Assembly (NCBI GenBank): GCA_018365895.1
Contig: JAGZJD010000004.1
Coordinates: 1-64,000, forward strand
Direction of reading: 5' to 3'
Source of the DNA: Lachnospiraceae bacterium
GTDB taxonomy: Bacteria; Bacillota_A; Clostridia; Lachnospirales; Lachnospiraceae
DNA length: 64,000 nucleotides
Shown here: one piece after another, positions 1 through 6,471 of the stretch
Position numbering within the stretch: position 1 is the first letter of the stretch
Layout of the letters: each line of letters begins with the position of its first letter
Made by a program: the position numbers and the translations under genes
The notes under the pieces: model-generated
What the model was told of the DNA's origin: nothing
Databases searched by the model: none
What the model saw: only the letters and a program-made list of their open reading frames with translations

Positions 1-132
1 GAAATCGATCTCAACCTTCGCTGGTGCAGCTGTTTCTTCTACTGGAACAACTACTTTTGCAGCTACTGGAGTTGACTGTGCAGCGTTGTTTGCTTCGTTT
101 TTAGCAGCGCCCTGTGTCTTCATTGTCGGGAA
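1..132 (-). pseudogene. displaced 3' part of the host lysS (partial, runs off the left edge)
   Basis: Read on the minus strand, 132-1 is open and starts with FPTMK, the same five residues at which intact LysS meets the element at 10623-10637. It continues with an Ala/Val/Pro-rich linker (KTQGAAKNEANN...) and ends at the window edge with EIDF. The element-encoded tail has a matching KIDF just before its tRNA-binding domain. This is therefore the original 3' end of lysS, cut off from its promoter and start codon by the insertion. Whether it still encodes a complete tRNA-binding domain cannot be seen here. It would be restored to the gene if the element excised. Confidence 0.85.
118..132. repeat. 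attachment site core, left copy
   Basis: This 15-bp direct repeat (CTTCATTGTCGGGAA) is identical to 10623-10637. On the minus strand it encodes FPTMK, the last conserved residues of the LysS catalytic core. Crossover by the tyrosine integrase within this core explains the two lysS tails. Confidence 0.9.
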
Positions 133-237
133 ATCCTTCCAGATTCACAAATAACTCTTTGTAACTGTTTATATCTGCATTTCTGTATATCTTGTTTTGC
201 CTTCTGATTATACAAATCTACTCAAATCTTCATAAGT

Positions 238-267
238 GGTCGCAAATCAGTCGCACATTGGTCGCAA
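238..267. repeat. left-end integrase arm-type repeats
   Basis: There are three copies of RGTCGCAM starting at 238, 249 and 260, an exact 11-bp period or about one helical turn. The last two copies are part of a segment nearly identical to the right end at 10546-10569. Integrases of the Tn916 type bind short direct repeats near both element ends through an N-terminal domain, so these are the likely arm sites. Binding itself is inferred. Confidence 0.7.
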
Positions 268-942
268 TTATTCATCACATAACTCAGGCTGAGCATAATT
301 TATTATTATACCATTTCCTAACCTATCACTAATATCAATACAAAATGTTTGTTTGTACACCCTTCCCGAAGCATCTTCATATCTAATTGTAGGTGTCATT
401 CTAAAAAAGTCTTTTTCTTCTTTATCATAAGACATTACCATAGAAAACGATTCACCTACCATAACAACTGGGTCTTGAACAGGTTCACATCTTCGCATCA
501 CAAACTCTGTCATATCCATTTTCTTTGCAGTACACTCTAAATCTGGAACTATATCATATGCCGTATCTCTACCTTTATTTATAAATTCCATACGCAGAAG
601 TATCCGTTCAGAATTTGAATTAGATACAACTTTTGAACTTTTGAATACAAGACGAGGTTTTTCACTAAAACGATGTTTCTCTTCTGACTCAAGCTTGTCT
701 TCTTCTCTTCGTCTTCTCTCTTCCTTCAATCGTTCTTCATATTGTTTTCTCTGTTCTTCATATCTTGCATCAGATATCATTTTATCTTTGTTTGCACGTT
801 TTTTTGAAACAAAAAACGATATAATACTAAAAGTCAGAGCCCCTGTCGCAATCAGAGAACTATATAATTGAGCATAGTCTTTATGCTCTATTACCCATTG
901 TAAAAAATCTTTAATTGTAATCTTTCTCCTCTCTGAATCCAA
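268..942 (-). CDS. unknown membrane-anchored coiled-coil protein, last gene of the element module
   Basis: I do not recognise the family. The 224-residue protein has one membrane segment near residues 27-46, then a highly charged, Lys/Arg/Glu-rich stretch (about 48-95) that looks like a coiled coil, then a mixed domain with strand-like spacing to the end. The C-terminal part (LLRMEFINKGRDTAYDI) resembles the Ig-like fold common in proteins that carry this 'small TM plus coiled coil' layout, but that is only an impression. It starts 5 bp after the int stop, so it is the last gene of the int operon and sits between int and the left attachment site. Element-end positions often hold accessory or defence genes; no function is claimed. 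Confidence 0.7.
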   Translation of the reverse strand: MDSERRKITIKDFLQWVIEHKDYAQLYSSLIATGALTFSIISFFVSKKRANKDKMISDARYEEQRKQYEERLKEERRRREEDKLESEEKHRFSEKPRLVFKSSKVVSNSNSERILLRMEFINKGRDTAYDIVPDLECTAKKMDMTEFVMRRCEPVQDPVVMVGESFSMVMSYDKEEKDFFRMTPTIRYEDASGRVYKQTFCIDISDRLGNGIIINYAQPELCDE

Positions 943-946
943 AATT

Positions 947-2194
947 TTAGGAATTACTTTTCTTTTTTACTCTTTCAAAATATTCCTCAAAATTGATAAG
1001 TTCCGCTTTCTTCAAATCCTTTGTAGCTTCTGCGTATATGTCCATAGTGGTTTCTGCATCTGCGTGTCCGAGAATCTCCTGCATCGCCTTGATATTTACT
1101 CCTGCTTCACACATTCTTGTTGTAAAAGTATGTCTCAAAGAATGATTGCTAAACTTTGGAAGAATAACAGCATCATCTCTACTGGTCTTATCAAGCACCT
1201 CATAATTACAATCACGAATAATTCTTCTTAATGCTTTATTAAGCGTTCCTTGATGCTGAACATTTCCAAAACGATTGATAAAGATAAAATCTCTAAATCC
1301 ATCTACAACCGCTTCACTTTTCAATCCACATTCCTCTTGATATTCCTTTTCCATAAGAAATGCCTCTTTAACCTTCGGAAGCATCGGAATAATTCTCTCG
1401 CCTGCTTTGGTCTTTGGCGTATTGATTGCAAAGACCTGTCCTTCCTCTGTTCTGGTACAATAGTAAACTAAAGTATGATTCACACTAATCGTTTCTTCTT
1501 CCATATCTATGTCACACCAACGAAGTCCACATATCTCACCAACACGCATTCCTGTCCACATCATAATCACGAAGATAGGATACCATCTGTGATACTGTCC
1601 ATTCTTACTTAGAAAATCCTCAAATAATTCCTGCTCTGGAATTGTTAGTGCCCTTCTTTTATCAATCTCAAAATTATGAGCCTTTTTAAGCTCCTTTAAA
1701 GCATTATCAGAAGGATTATATCTAAGGTAATCATCCTCAACACCAAGTTCCAAAACTTGATGCAGTACAGTATGCACATTGTCTATGGTATTTACTTTGA
1801 CATGTCTTTCATCAGCCAGATAGTTATAAAAGCCTCTAATATCACTACGCTTCAAATCTGCCAGTCTGTTCTTGCCAAAATCTGGTTCAACAAACTGCGT
1901 ATACATATACTTGTAATTTGAAAATGTGTTGTCCTTCAAGCCTCTTTTAAGCTGAACCCAACTATAATACAAATCATTGATAGTAAGATTATTCTTATCT
2001 GCTCTGACACCATCCAGAACATCCCGAAGCACATCCACTTCCTTTTCTCGCAGTTGTTCAAGTGTAACTGCACTTATCGAATGTCGACCGCCTCGCTTGT
2101 CTCTCCACTTAAACTCATATGTTCCGCTTGCTCTCTGGTATTCGCCTTCTTTCAAAACTCTATTTTTATTATCCTTACGTCTCTCTACTGCCAT
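947..2194 (-). CDS. int: tyrosine site-specific integrase (Tn916-type)
   Basis: This 415-aa enzyme integrates and excises the element at lysS. From the chosen ATG, residues about 20-60 form the basic N-terminal arm-binding domain, 70-165 the SAM-like core-binding domain, and 180-395 the catalytic domain. The catalytic residues are visible: Arg217 in TGMRVGE, Lys263 in TPKTKAGE, His351 and Arg354 in HSLRHTF, His377 in LGHAD and nucleophile Tyr387 in MDIYAEAT. The start at 2194 (MAVERRKD) has an AAAGGAG site 8-9 nt upstream, better than the possible ATG at 2212. It follows xis closely and precedes the 224-aa gene. All active-site residues are intact, so the element may still be mobile. Confidence 0.96.
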   Translation of the reverse strand: MAVERRKDNKNRVLKEGEYQRASGTYEFKWRDKRGGRHSISAVTLEQLREKEVDVLRDVLDGVRADKNNLTINDLYYSWVQLKRGLKDNTFSNYKYMYTQFVEPDFGKNRLADLKRSDIRGFYNYLADERHVKVNTIDNVHTVLHQVLELGVEDDYLRYNPSDNALKELKKAHNFEIDKRRALTIPEQELFEDFLSKNGQYHRWYPIFVIMMWTGMRVGEICGLRWCDIDMEEETISVNHTLVYYCTRTEEGQVFAINTPKTKAGERIIPMLPKVKEAFLMEKEYQEECGLKSEAVVDGFRDFIFINRFGNVQHQGTLNKALRRIIRDCNYEVLDKTSRDDAVILPKFSNHSLRHTFTTRMCEAGVNIKAMQEILGHADAETTMDIYAEATKDLKKAELINFEEYFERVKKKSNS

Positions 2195-2293
2195 GTAAAT
2201 TTCTCCTTTCATAACAACAAAGAGAACACGCTCAAGCTCATTATAGCCTCAACATGTTCTCATTGTCCATCAAAAAGTTATATCTTTATAAAA

Positions 2294-2509
2294 TTAAATT
2301 GAGTACATCTTTTCTAAATATTCCGCAAATAACTTTCGCTTAATAAGTCGCTTACTACCACACCAAATAACATAAGGGCAATTATCACTATTGGTTAATT
2401 CCCTTATCTTGTTCTGACCGATTCCAAAATACATAGAAGCTTCCTCAAGTGTCAAATTTGCTTTTTCCCATAAAGGAACATATTTTTCTATAAGAATCAC
2501 TCCCTTCAC
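2294..2509 (-). CDS. xis: excisionase (Tn916 Xis-like)
   Basis: A small DNA-binding protein that directs the integrase toward excision. About 70 aa, with a winged-helix/HTH core (NLTLEEASMYFGIGQNKIREL) and a basic end (KRLIKRKLFAEYLEKM), as in Tn916 Xis. It lies between rep and int, the usual position. The open frame starts with GTG at 2509, overlapping the rep stop by 4 bases (GTGA), which would allow coupled translation. There is no Shine-Dalgarno before that GTG. Instead a strong AAGGGAG at about 2507-2501 is followed, 8 nt later, by ATA, and the protein from that point (EKYVPLWEK) starts where homologues start. The true start is therefore uncertain. Confidence 0.9.
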   Translation of the reverse strand: MKGVILIEKYVPLWEKANLTLEEASMYFGIGQNKIRELTNSDNCPYVIWCGSKRLIKRKLFAEYLEKMYSI

Positions 2510-3522
2510 TCAAAAGGTAAATCTACATCATCATCTATCTTTACAAATTTATCTCGTTCCAAATATGCTTTTACTGAATCATATTCCTTGATACTTCCAT
2601 CTTTAGCATATACAACAACTTTATGGATTCTTCTAAGAAAAGCATCCCATGATTCTTTATCTTCACGCTGAATCTCATAATACTGCTTTTCCAATTCCCA
2701 GTTCGATATTATATAAACCTTATTATAACAGGCATATTTATTTGTGTATCTGCTCGGAAGCTCTATCGGGTATATATCACAAAATAGAAGCATTTCCTTA
2801 ATTCTTAAAGAAGAACGAAATTCATCAAAGGCTATCACAGGCTGTCCATTGTATGAATCAAAGGGATGCAAATAATCTGTTACTCTATAAACATTTGCAT
2901 AACCATTCTTTTCAAGTACACCTCTAGTCTTGCCTGTTCCAGTAGCTCCGCTAATGTAAACCACTTCTAAATCAAGTCGGACTGTTTCTTTATATTTCTC
3001 TGTTAATATTGTTGTTCTGACCTTATCTATCTTATCAATTTGAAGAATATAGTCTTGATTCTGTGCCAGTATTTCAGCATTAGTCATATTATCCATTACC
3101 ATCTGATATAATTCAGACATATCACTTCGCTTTCCTTTGCTGTCTGGAGGTTGTGCTCCATACTCTTCAAATGTTCCTTCTATCTTTTTCTCTTGTTTTG
3201 ATTCATCTGTTTCCCATCTACCAGTCTTTTTTACATAATTTACATTATCAGATACCGAACCTTTGCATTTTTCTATGTGAGCCTCTCCAAAGTAACGCTT
3301 AACCATACTAAAACGAACTCTGGATGCAAACACTACAAATATGTGCGTGTGATAACAGCTTCCCTGTTCATCCGCCATACATATATAGACGAGCGTTTTA
3401 AAATTTCCACGCATTACTTCTAATATGTGTTCATGCGTCCATCCTTTTTCCTCTGGAGCGTTAATCGTAAGCTGATACATAAAGCTCTGAGTATCTTTTA
3501 TTGCTATCACCTCCTTGTTCAT
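2506..3522 (-). CDS. rep: CRESS-type rolling-circle replication initiator with SF3 helicase
   Basis: About 338 aa with two domains. The N-terminal HUH endonuclease has motif I QLTINAP (residues 17-23), motif II HTH (58-60, in CYHTHIFVVF) and motif III YVKK (96-99, catalytic Tyr96). The C-terminal superfamily 3 helicase has Walker A GATGTGKT (192-199), Walker B VIAFDEF (229-235) and motif C IISN (271-274). This pairing and order is that of circovirus/geminivirus Rep proteins and their bacterial plasmid relatives. It should nick the stem-loop at 3584-3612 and unwind DNA for replication or transfer. The start is unsure. The ATG at 3522 has only a weak site, while a perfect AAGGAGGTGAT within the first codons points to ATA. 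The frame also stays open upstream to 3576. Confidence 0.92.
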   Translation of the reverse strand: MNKEVIAIKDTQSFMYQLTINAPEEKGWTHEHILEVMRGNFKTLVYICMADEQGSCYHTHIFVVFASRVRFSMVKRYFGEAHIEKCKGSVSDNVNYVKKTGRWETDESKQEKKIEGTFEEYGAQPPDSKGKRSDMSELYQMVMDNMTNAEILAQNQDYILQIDKIDKVRTTILTEKYKETVRLDLEVVYISGATGTGKTRGVLEKNGYANVYRVTDYLHPFDSYNGQPVIAFDEFRSSLRIKEMLLFCDIYPIELPSRYTNKYACYNKVYIISNWELEKQYYEIQREDKESWDAFLRRIHKVVVYAKDGSIKEYDSVKAYLERDKFVKIDDDVDLPFE

Positions 3523-3539
3523 TATGTGCAGCCTTGTGA

Positions 3540-3656
3540 ACAGGCTACAAAGCCTGTAAATACAAGGAGTGCACATGTTTGTGCAGGTTTGGGTAATACT
3601 AAGCCAAACCTGTTGCGGATGGCTTGTGGCTTCGCCACCGCCACCGCCTTTAGTTG
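3540..3656 (-). other. predicted replication/transfer origin with CRESS-type nonanucleotide stem-loop
   Basis: This rep-ftsK gap is packed with dyads. The central one is a perfect 9-bp stem (3584-3592 with 3604-3612, CAGGTTTGG on the minus strand). Its 11-nt loop reads CTTAGTATTAC and so contains TAGTATTAC (complement of 3593-3601). In circoviruses and relatives, Rep nicks TAGTATT/AC or a close variant in exactly such a loop. Other perfect hairpins are 3540-3557 (7 bp, loop ACAA), 3570-3585 (6 bp, sharing two bases with the main stem) and 3626-3638 (5 bp). Two tandem GGCGGT hexamers (minus strand, 3637-3648) sit on the far side and look like Rep-binding iterons. Function is inferred from the adjacent CRESS-type rep. 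Confidence 0.82.
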
Positions 3657-4496
3657 TTATCGTGTTAAAGCATCAATACATATCGCCTTCATTTTTTCTT
3701 CATTCCTTATTACAGGAACTTTGATAAAGTGTAACTCTGAACCTTGCCATAACATAACGCCTTCACCAGTATGAAATTCACGGTTACCCACTTTCTCAAT
3801 CAATTCCTTCGGCATGAGCATAGAATATATGCTTTCTAACGAAGCTCCTAATATAATGATCACGCCAAAATTCAATCTTGAGCCCGTTGGAAAAGCTAGG
3901 CTATCTCCACGCTGGCAGGTGACTATAATTCTTACAGCCAGAGAGCGCCCTATCATCAATATTTCTGATACCTTACGCATAACTCCCTCCGCTTTCTTCT
4001 TTTCTGTACCAAGAAGCGACAATATATTAGCCATATATTCGTCCCATACAAGCGTTACGAAATGTCTTGAAACATCTTTTCCACATTGTCTCTCGTGCAT
4101 AATTTCATACACTTCTTCCAACGCATTTATGGTTTTGTCGTATGGGTAATACCTAGGGCATTCTCTGAGGTAAGAAAAACTATCATCTTGCTTGAAATCT
4201 GCAAAATACACCACAGAATCTGCTCCTCCATGTAAGCATATACGAGCAAAATACTGATTTGTAAGATAACTTTTCCCACTTCCACTCATTCCACATATAA
4301 GTGTATGGGAGTTATTCTTAGTCGATACATCCACACATACAGGTACTTTTTCTGAATATCCATACCATGCGTCATAATCATATCCTACAACTAATTCCCT
4401 AAAAGACATCATACAATGTTCCTTTATCACTTGCTTTTCTTCCTTTCGCAGATTCAAAGAATATTTGATTCCCTTTGTTTTTTTTCTTTCCACCAT
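3657..4496 (-). CDS. FtsK/SpoIIIE-type DNA translocase (TcpA-like coupling protein)
   Basis: A 279-aa P-loop ATPase with Walker A GMSGSGKSYL (about residues 69-78), Walker B TLVWDEYMA (about 147-155) and an FtsK-like CQRGDS segment following. It has no membrane segment of its own; the preceding gene encodes two, so the pair may act as a split membrane-bound translocase. In Firmicutes mobilizable elements such proteins bring the Rep-bound DNA to the transfer pore. Two starts are possible. ATG 4496 has AGGAGA 8 nt upstream but overlaps the upstream gene by 98 bp. ATG 4412/4409 has AAAGGA upstream and overlaps it by only about 10 bp. It is short for the family, whose members often exceed 400 aa. 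Confidence 0.88.
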   Translation of the reverse strand: MVERKKTKGIKYSLNLRKEEKQVIKEHCMMSFRELVVGYDYDAWYGYSEKVPVCVDVSTKNNSHTLICGMSGSGKSYLTNQYFARICLHGGADSVVYFADFKQDDSFSYLRECPRYYPYDKTINALEEVYEIMHERQCGKDVSRHFVTLVWDEYMANILSLLGTEKKKAEGVMRKVSEILMIGRSLAVRIIVTCQRGDSLAFPTGSRLNFGVIIILGASLESIYSMLMPKELIEKVGNREFHTGEGVMLWQGSELHFIKVPVIRNEEKMKAICIDALTR

Positions 4497-4986
4497 AAGA
4501 AAAGTCTCCTATCAAATGAATATCTAATCTATCACAAAGTGCTTCTCTCTTTTCTACCCATCTTTCCATAGGTATTGAAGTATAGAATTCTCGTTGCGTT
4601 ATTTGACGCTTTTTATCAAATTTTTTCTTCATTAAAATTGGTGGATAATAGACTATATCTCTTTTATCGCCAAAAACCAAACATAAATCTGCTTCATCTC
4701 TTCTTGCCGTCATTTCCCCTATAAAATATATTATCCCTAAAGCAAAAACTAATGTTACAACCACATTTACTATCCGTAAAACAATAAGCATTATCTGTCT
4801 AAGAGTTGCTTGCCCATCATATAACAATATCAATTTGTTCTCTCCATAAATGAGGACTGTAATTCCAGCTATCAATATAAACCACAATACATTTATAATG
4901 GGATACTGTATTAATTGCTGAACCCCTAATAATATTCTGGAAAACCGCTTTCTTCGATTGTATCTTCGATGTTTATAATCATCCAT
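4399..4986 (-). CDS. two-helix membrane protein of the element mobilization module
   Basis: A 195-aa protein with a basic N-terminus (KHRRYNRRKRF), two hydrophobic segments (about residues 30-46 and 65-92) and a soluble basic C-terminal half. I know no named family with confidence. Its position immediately before the FtsK-like ATPase, with overlapping ends, suggests it supplies the membrane anchor that longer FtsK/TcpA proteins carry at their own N-terminus. The start has AGGAGAAGG upstream. The ribosome-binding site lies in a hairpin with an alternative upstream pairing partner (see 4997-5040). Confidence 0.75.
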   Translation of the reverse strand: MDDYKHRRYNRRKRFSRILLGVQQLIQYPIINVLWFILIAGITVLIYGENKLILLYDGQATLRQIMLIVLRIVNVVVTLVFALGIIYFIGEMTARRDEADLCLVFGDKRDIVYYPPILMKKKFDKKRQITQREFYTSIPMERWVEKREALCDRLDIHLIGDFSYGGKKKNKGNQIFFESAKGRKASDKGTLYDVF

Positions 4987-4996
4987 AACATTCCTT

Positions 4997-5040
4997 CTCC
5001 TCTTGTCGGCAAAGAGGAGGATTTATTCCCCCTCCTGCCT
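4997..5040 (-). promoter_or_regulatory. hairpin covering the ribosome-binding site of the membrane-protein gene
   Basis: On the minus strand TCCTCTT (complement of 5013-5019) can pair with AAGAGGA (complement of 4999-5005), which includes the Shine-Dalgarno of the gene starting at 4986. Just upstream, an AGGAGG run can instead pair with the overlapping CCTCCT. The two helices exclude each other, so this could be a translational switch. It is seen as base complementarity only. Confidence 0.4.
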
Positions 5041-5053
5041 ATTAATAAACTCG

Positions 5054-5287
5054 CTATTCCGCCTTCCGTAACATCTCAACTTTACCCTTCATATTGAAAG
5101 AAATCTCAATAGTATCGTTCAGTTTACACGCTGGCAACTTAACTTCTGGTTTAATAAAAAACTTCTCTGTTCTGAGTCCTTCGACATTCTCATCTTTAAA
5201 TGCACAAAAGATATTATTTCCGTTGATTTGCTCCCCAGTATTATTCGTGAAATTTATATGCTGAATTCCTAATAATCTAGCCTGCAT
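5054..5287 (-). CDS. small conserved-looking protein, first gene of the mobilization operon
   Basis: A 77-aa soluble protein, unrecognised. It alternates short polar and hydrophobic stretches (LLGIQHINFTNNTGEQINGNNIFCAF) with few helix formers, so it is probably all-beta. Small beta-rich proteins at this position in similar elements can be single-stranded DNA-binding or accessory replication proteins, but no motif here proves that. It has a good GGAGAA ribosome-binding site, is the first minus-strand gene after the divergent control region at 5288-5460, and is followed by the membrane protein and FtsK-like genes. It is probably co-transcribed with rep. Confidence 0.7.
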   Translation of the reverse strand: MQARLLGIQHINFTNNTGEQINGNNIFCAFKDENVEGLRTEKFFIKPEVKLPACKLNDTIEISFNMKGKVEMLRKAE

Positions 5288-5460
5288 AATTCTTTTCTCC
5301 TTTCTTGTAAATACCGAGCTCTGTATCTACATTTTTGGTACCTTTGATGCCTAGATTATCTCATCATTCGAAAGATAAAGACATAGTTTTTTGTTGAAAT
5401 ATTTGCAATTTTTTTGCAATTCATGTATGTTTAATATCATAATAAAAAGGAGGTATACAC
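5288..5460. promoter_or_regulatory. divergent control region between the regulator and the mobilization operon
   Basis: This region separates the minus-strand operon (start 5287) from the plus-strand HTH gene (start 5461). Two TTGCAAT boxes lie 11 bp apart at 5403-5409 and 5414-5420. The second forms the -35-like element (TTGCAA) of a plausible plus-strand promoter with CATAAT at 5438-5443. The same box recurs upstream of the ribbon-helix-helix gene at 9718-9773. A lambda-like switch is a reasonable inference. Confidence 0.55.
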
Positions 5461-6111
5461 ATGTTATACGATTTAGATATTACAAAACAAAGAAAACAAT
5501 TTACAAATGTCATCGACCATTTGCTTGAAACTGGTCATAAGCAAAAGGATATTGCAAAAAAAATCGGCTTAAATTCTTATGACATTTCACACTTAATATC
5601 GGGTTCAATAAAAAATATCCCTTACGAAGTAATCGAAAACTTACACGATGAATTTGAAATAAATCCTAACTACATAATAAAAGGAGCTACTAATATGTAT
5701 GATATTCCTGGAATAAAATATGAGAATTTTGAAAATTTTGTAGATGACTGGGATTTAGTAGAACATGAAAATGAAGAATATCTTCATTTTAAAATGGATG
5801 AAAATTTCTATAATTTCCTTATTGAAATATATAAATTAAAAGAAGCATTCTTTGATTCTGAAACCTCAAAAAAGTCAACTGAATCCACCGTTTCTAATAC
5901 TTTAAAACAAATGCCAGAAGCATTCAAAAAAGCCTCAAGCTCTCTTATGGAAAATTACAAGGATTCAAACAAATCAAAAGAGTATGTTTTAATCCCTGCA
6001 GATGACGCGATTAAAATTGCAACCGAGAATGTACCAAAAAGAAAACATCTTAGAGAAGTAATTGATATTCTTAAGGTGCATTCTCCAAAGATAAAATTTA
6101 AAAAGAAATAG
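5461..6111 (+). CDS. HTH (XRE/Cro-CI-like) transcriptional regulator
   Basis: A 216-aa protein. Residues about 12-60 form a helix-turn-helix: HKQKDIAKKIGLNSYDISHLISGSI has the spacing of Cro/CI-type DNA-binding domains. The rest is acidic then basic, with no peptidase (LexA-like Ser-Lys) motif visible, so SOS self-cleavage is not supported. The start has a perfect AAGGAGG 8 nt upstream. It is the only plus-strand gene in this half of the element and is divergent from the int/rep operon, the classic place for a repressor of element functions. Codon use is very A+T-rich, like its neighbours. Confidence 0.82.
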   Translation: MLYDLDITKQRKQFTNVIDHLLETGHKQKDIAKKIGLNSYDISHLISGSIKNIPYEVIENLHDEFEINPNYIIKGATNMYDIPGIKYENFENFVDDWDLVEHENEEYLHFKMDENFYNFLIEIYKLKEAFFDSETSKKSTESTVSNTLKQMPEAFKKASSSLMENYKDSNKSKEYVLIPADDAIKIATENVPKRKHLREVIDILKVHSPKIKFKKK

Positions 6112-6471
6112 AACTGATTTACAGTTCCATTTCTTTCTCACAAATCTTCATTTAATATTTGCAAAAAAATTTATTTAGTATTAGCTTCTTCTAGCCACTT
6201 TTGCTTAAGGTTAATCATGTTTTCTGCCTGTATCTAAATAGCTTTTCGCTTAATCAAGAACATCTAGCACAACCAGAAACAGAGTCAATGGCAAGAGCTA
6301 AAGCCGTCATAAATGCACCATTGACACTGCTTCTGATTACGCTCTAGACTTAATCAAGCAAAGCAAAAATTGTTTCCCATAAATAAATGCCTTGCTCAGT
6401 TTGTAACGAAACAATAATCAGCCGAACTAGAACAGTTTCTCAGCTAAAGCAGAATGTATATACTTTATCTT
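6112..6471. other. gene-free stretch with an 18-nt inverted repeat and a spaced direct repeat
   Basis: No open frame with a ribosome-binding site is visible. The stretch contains an 18-nt inverted repeat with two mismatches (6274-6291 with 6318-6335, arms beginning CAGAAACAGAG), separated by 26 nt. The 10-mer CTTAATCAAG occurs at 6249-6258 and again at 6349-6358, exactly 100 bp apart and flanking the hairpin. It lies between convergent genes. It could be a structured RNA, a single-strand origin or a small decayed insertion; the sequence does not decide. Confidence 0.5.

Noticed and set aside
268..942. 224-aa gene as an element-borne toxin
   Set aside because: No toxin motif or paired gene is visible, only a membrane segment and coiled coil.
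3427..3774. 115-aa plus-strand frame across the rep-ftsK gap
   Set aside because: It is antisense to rep and ftsK and covers the hairpin array; no ribosome-binding site and no family resemblance are seen.
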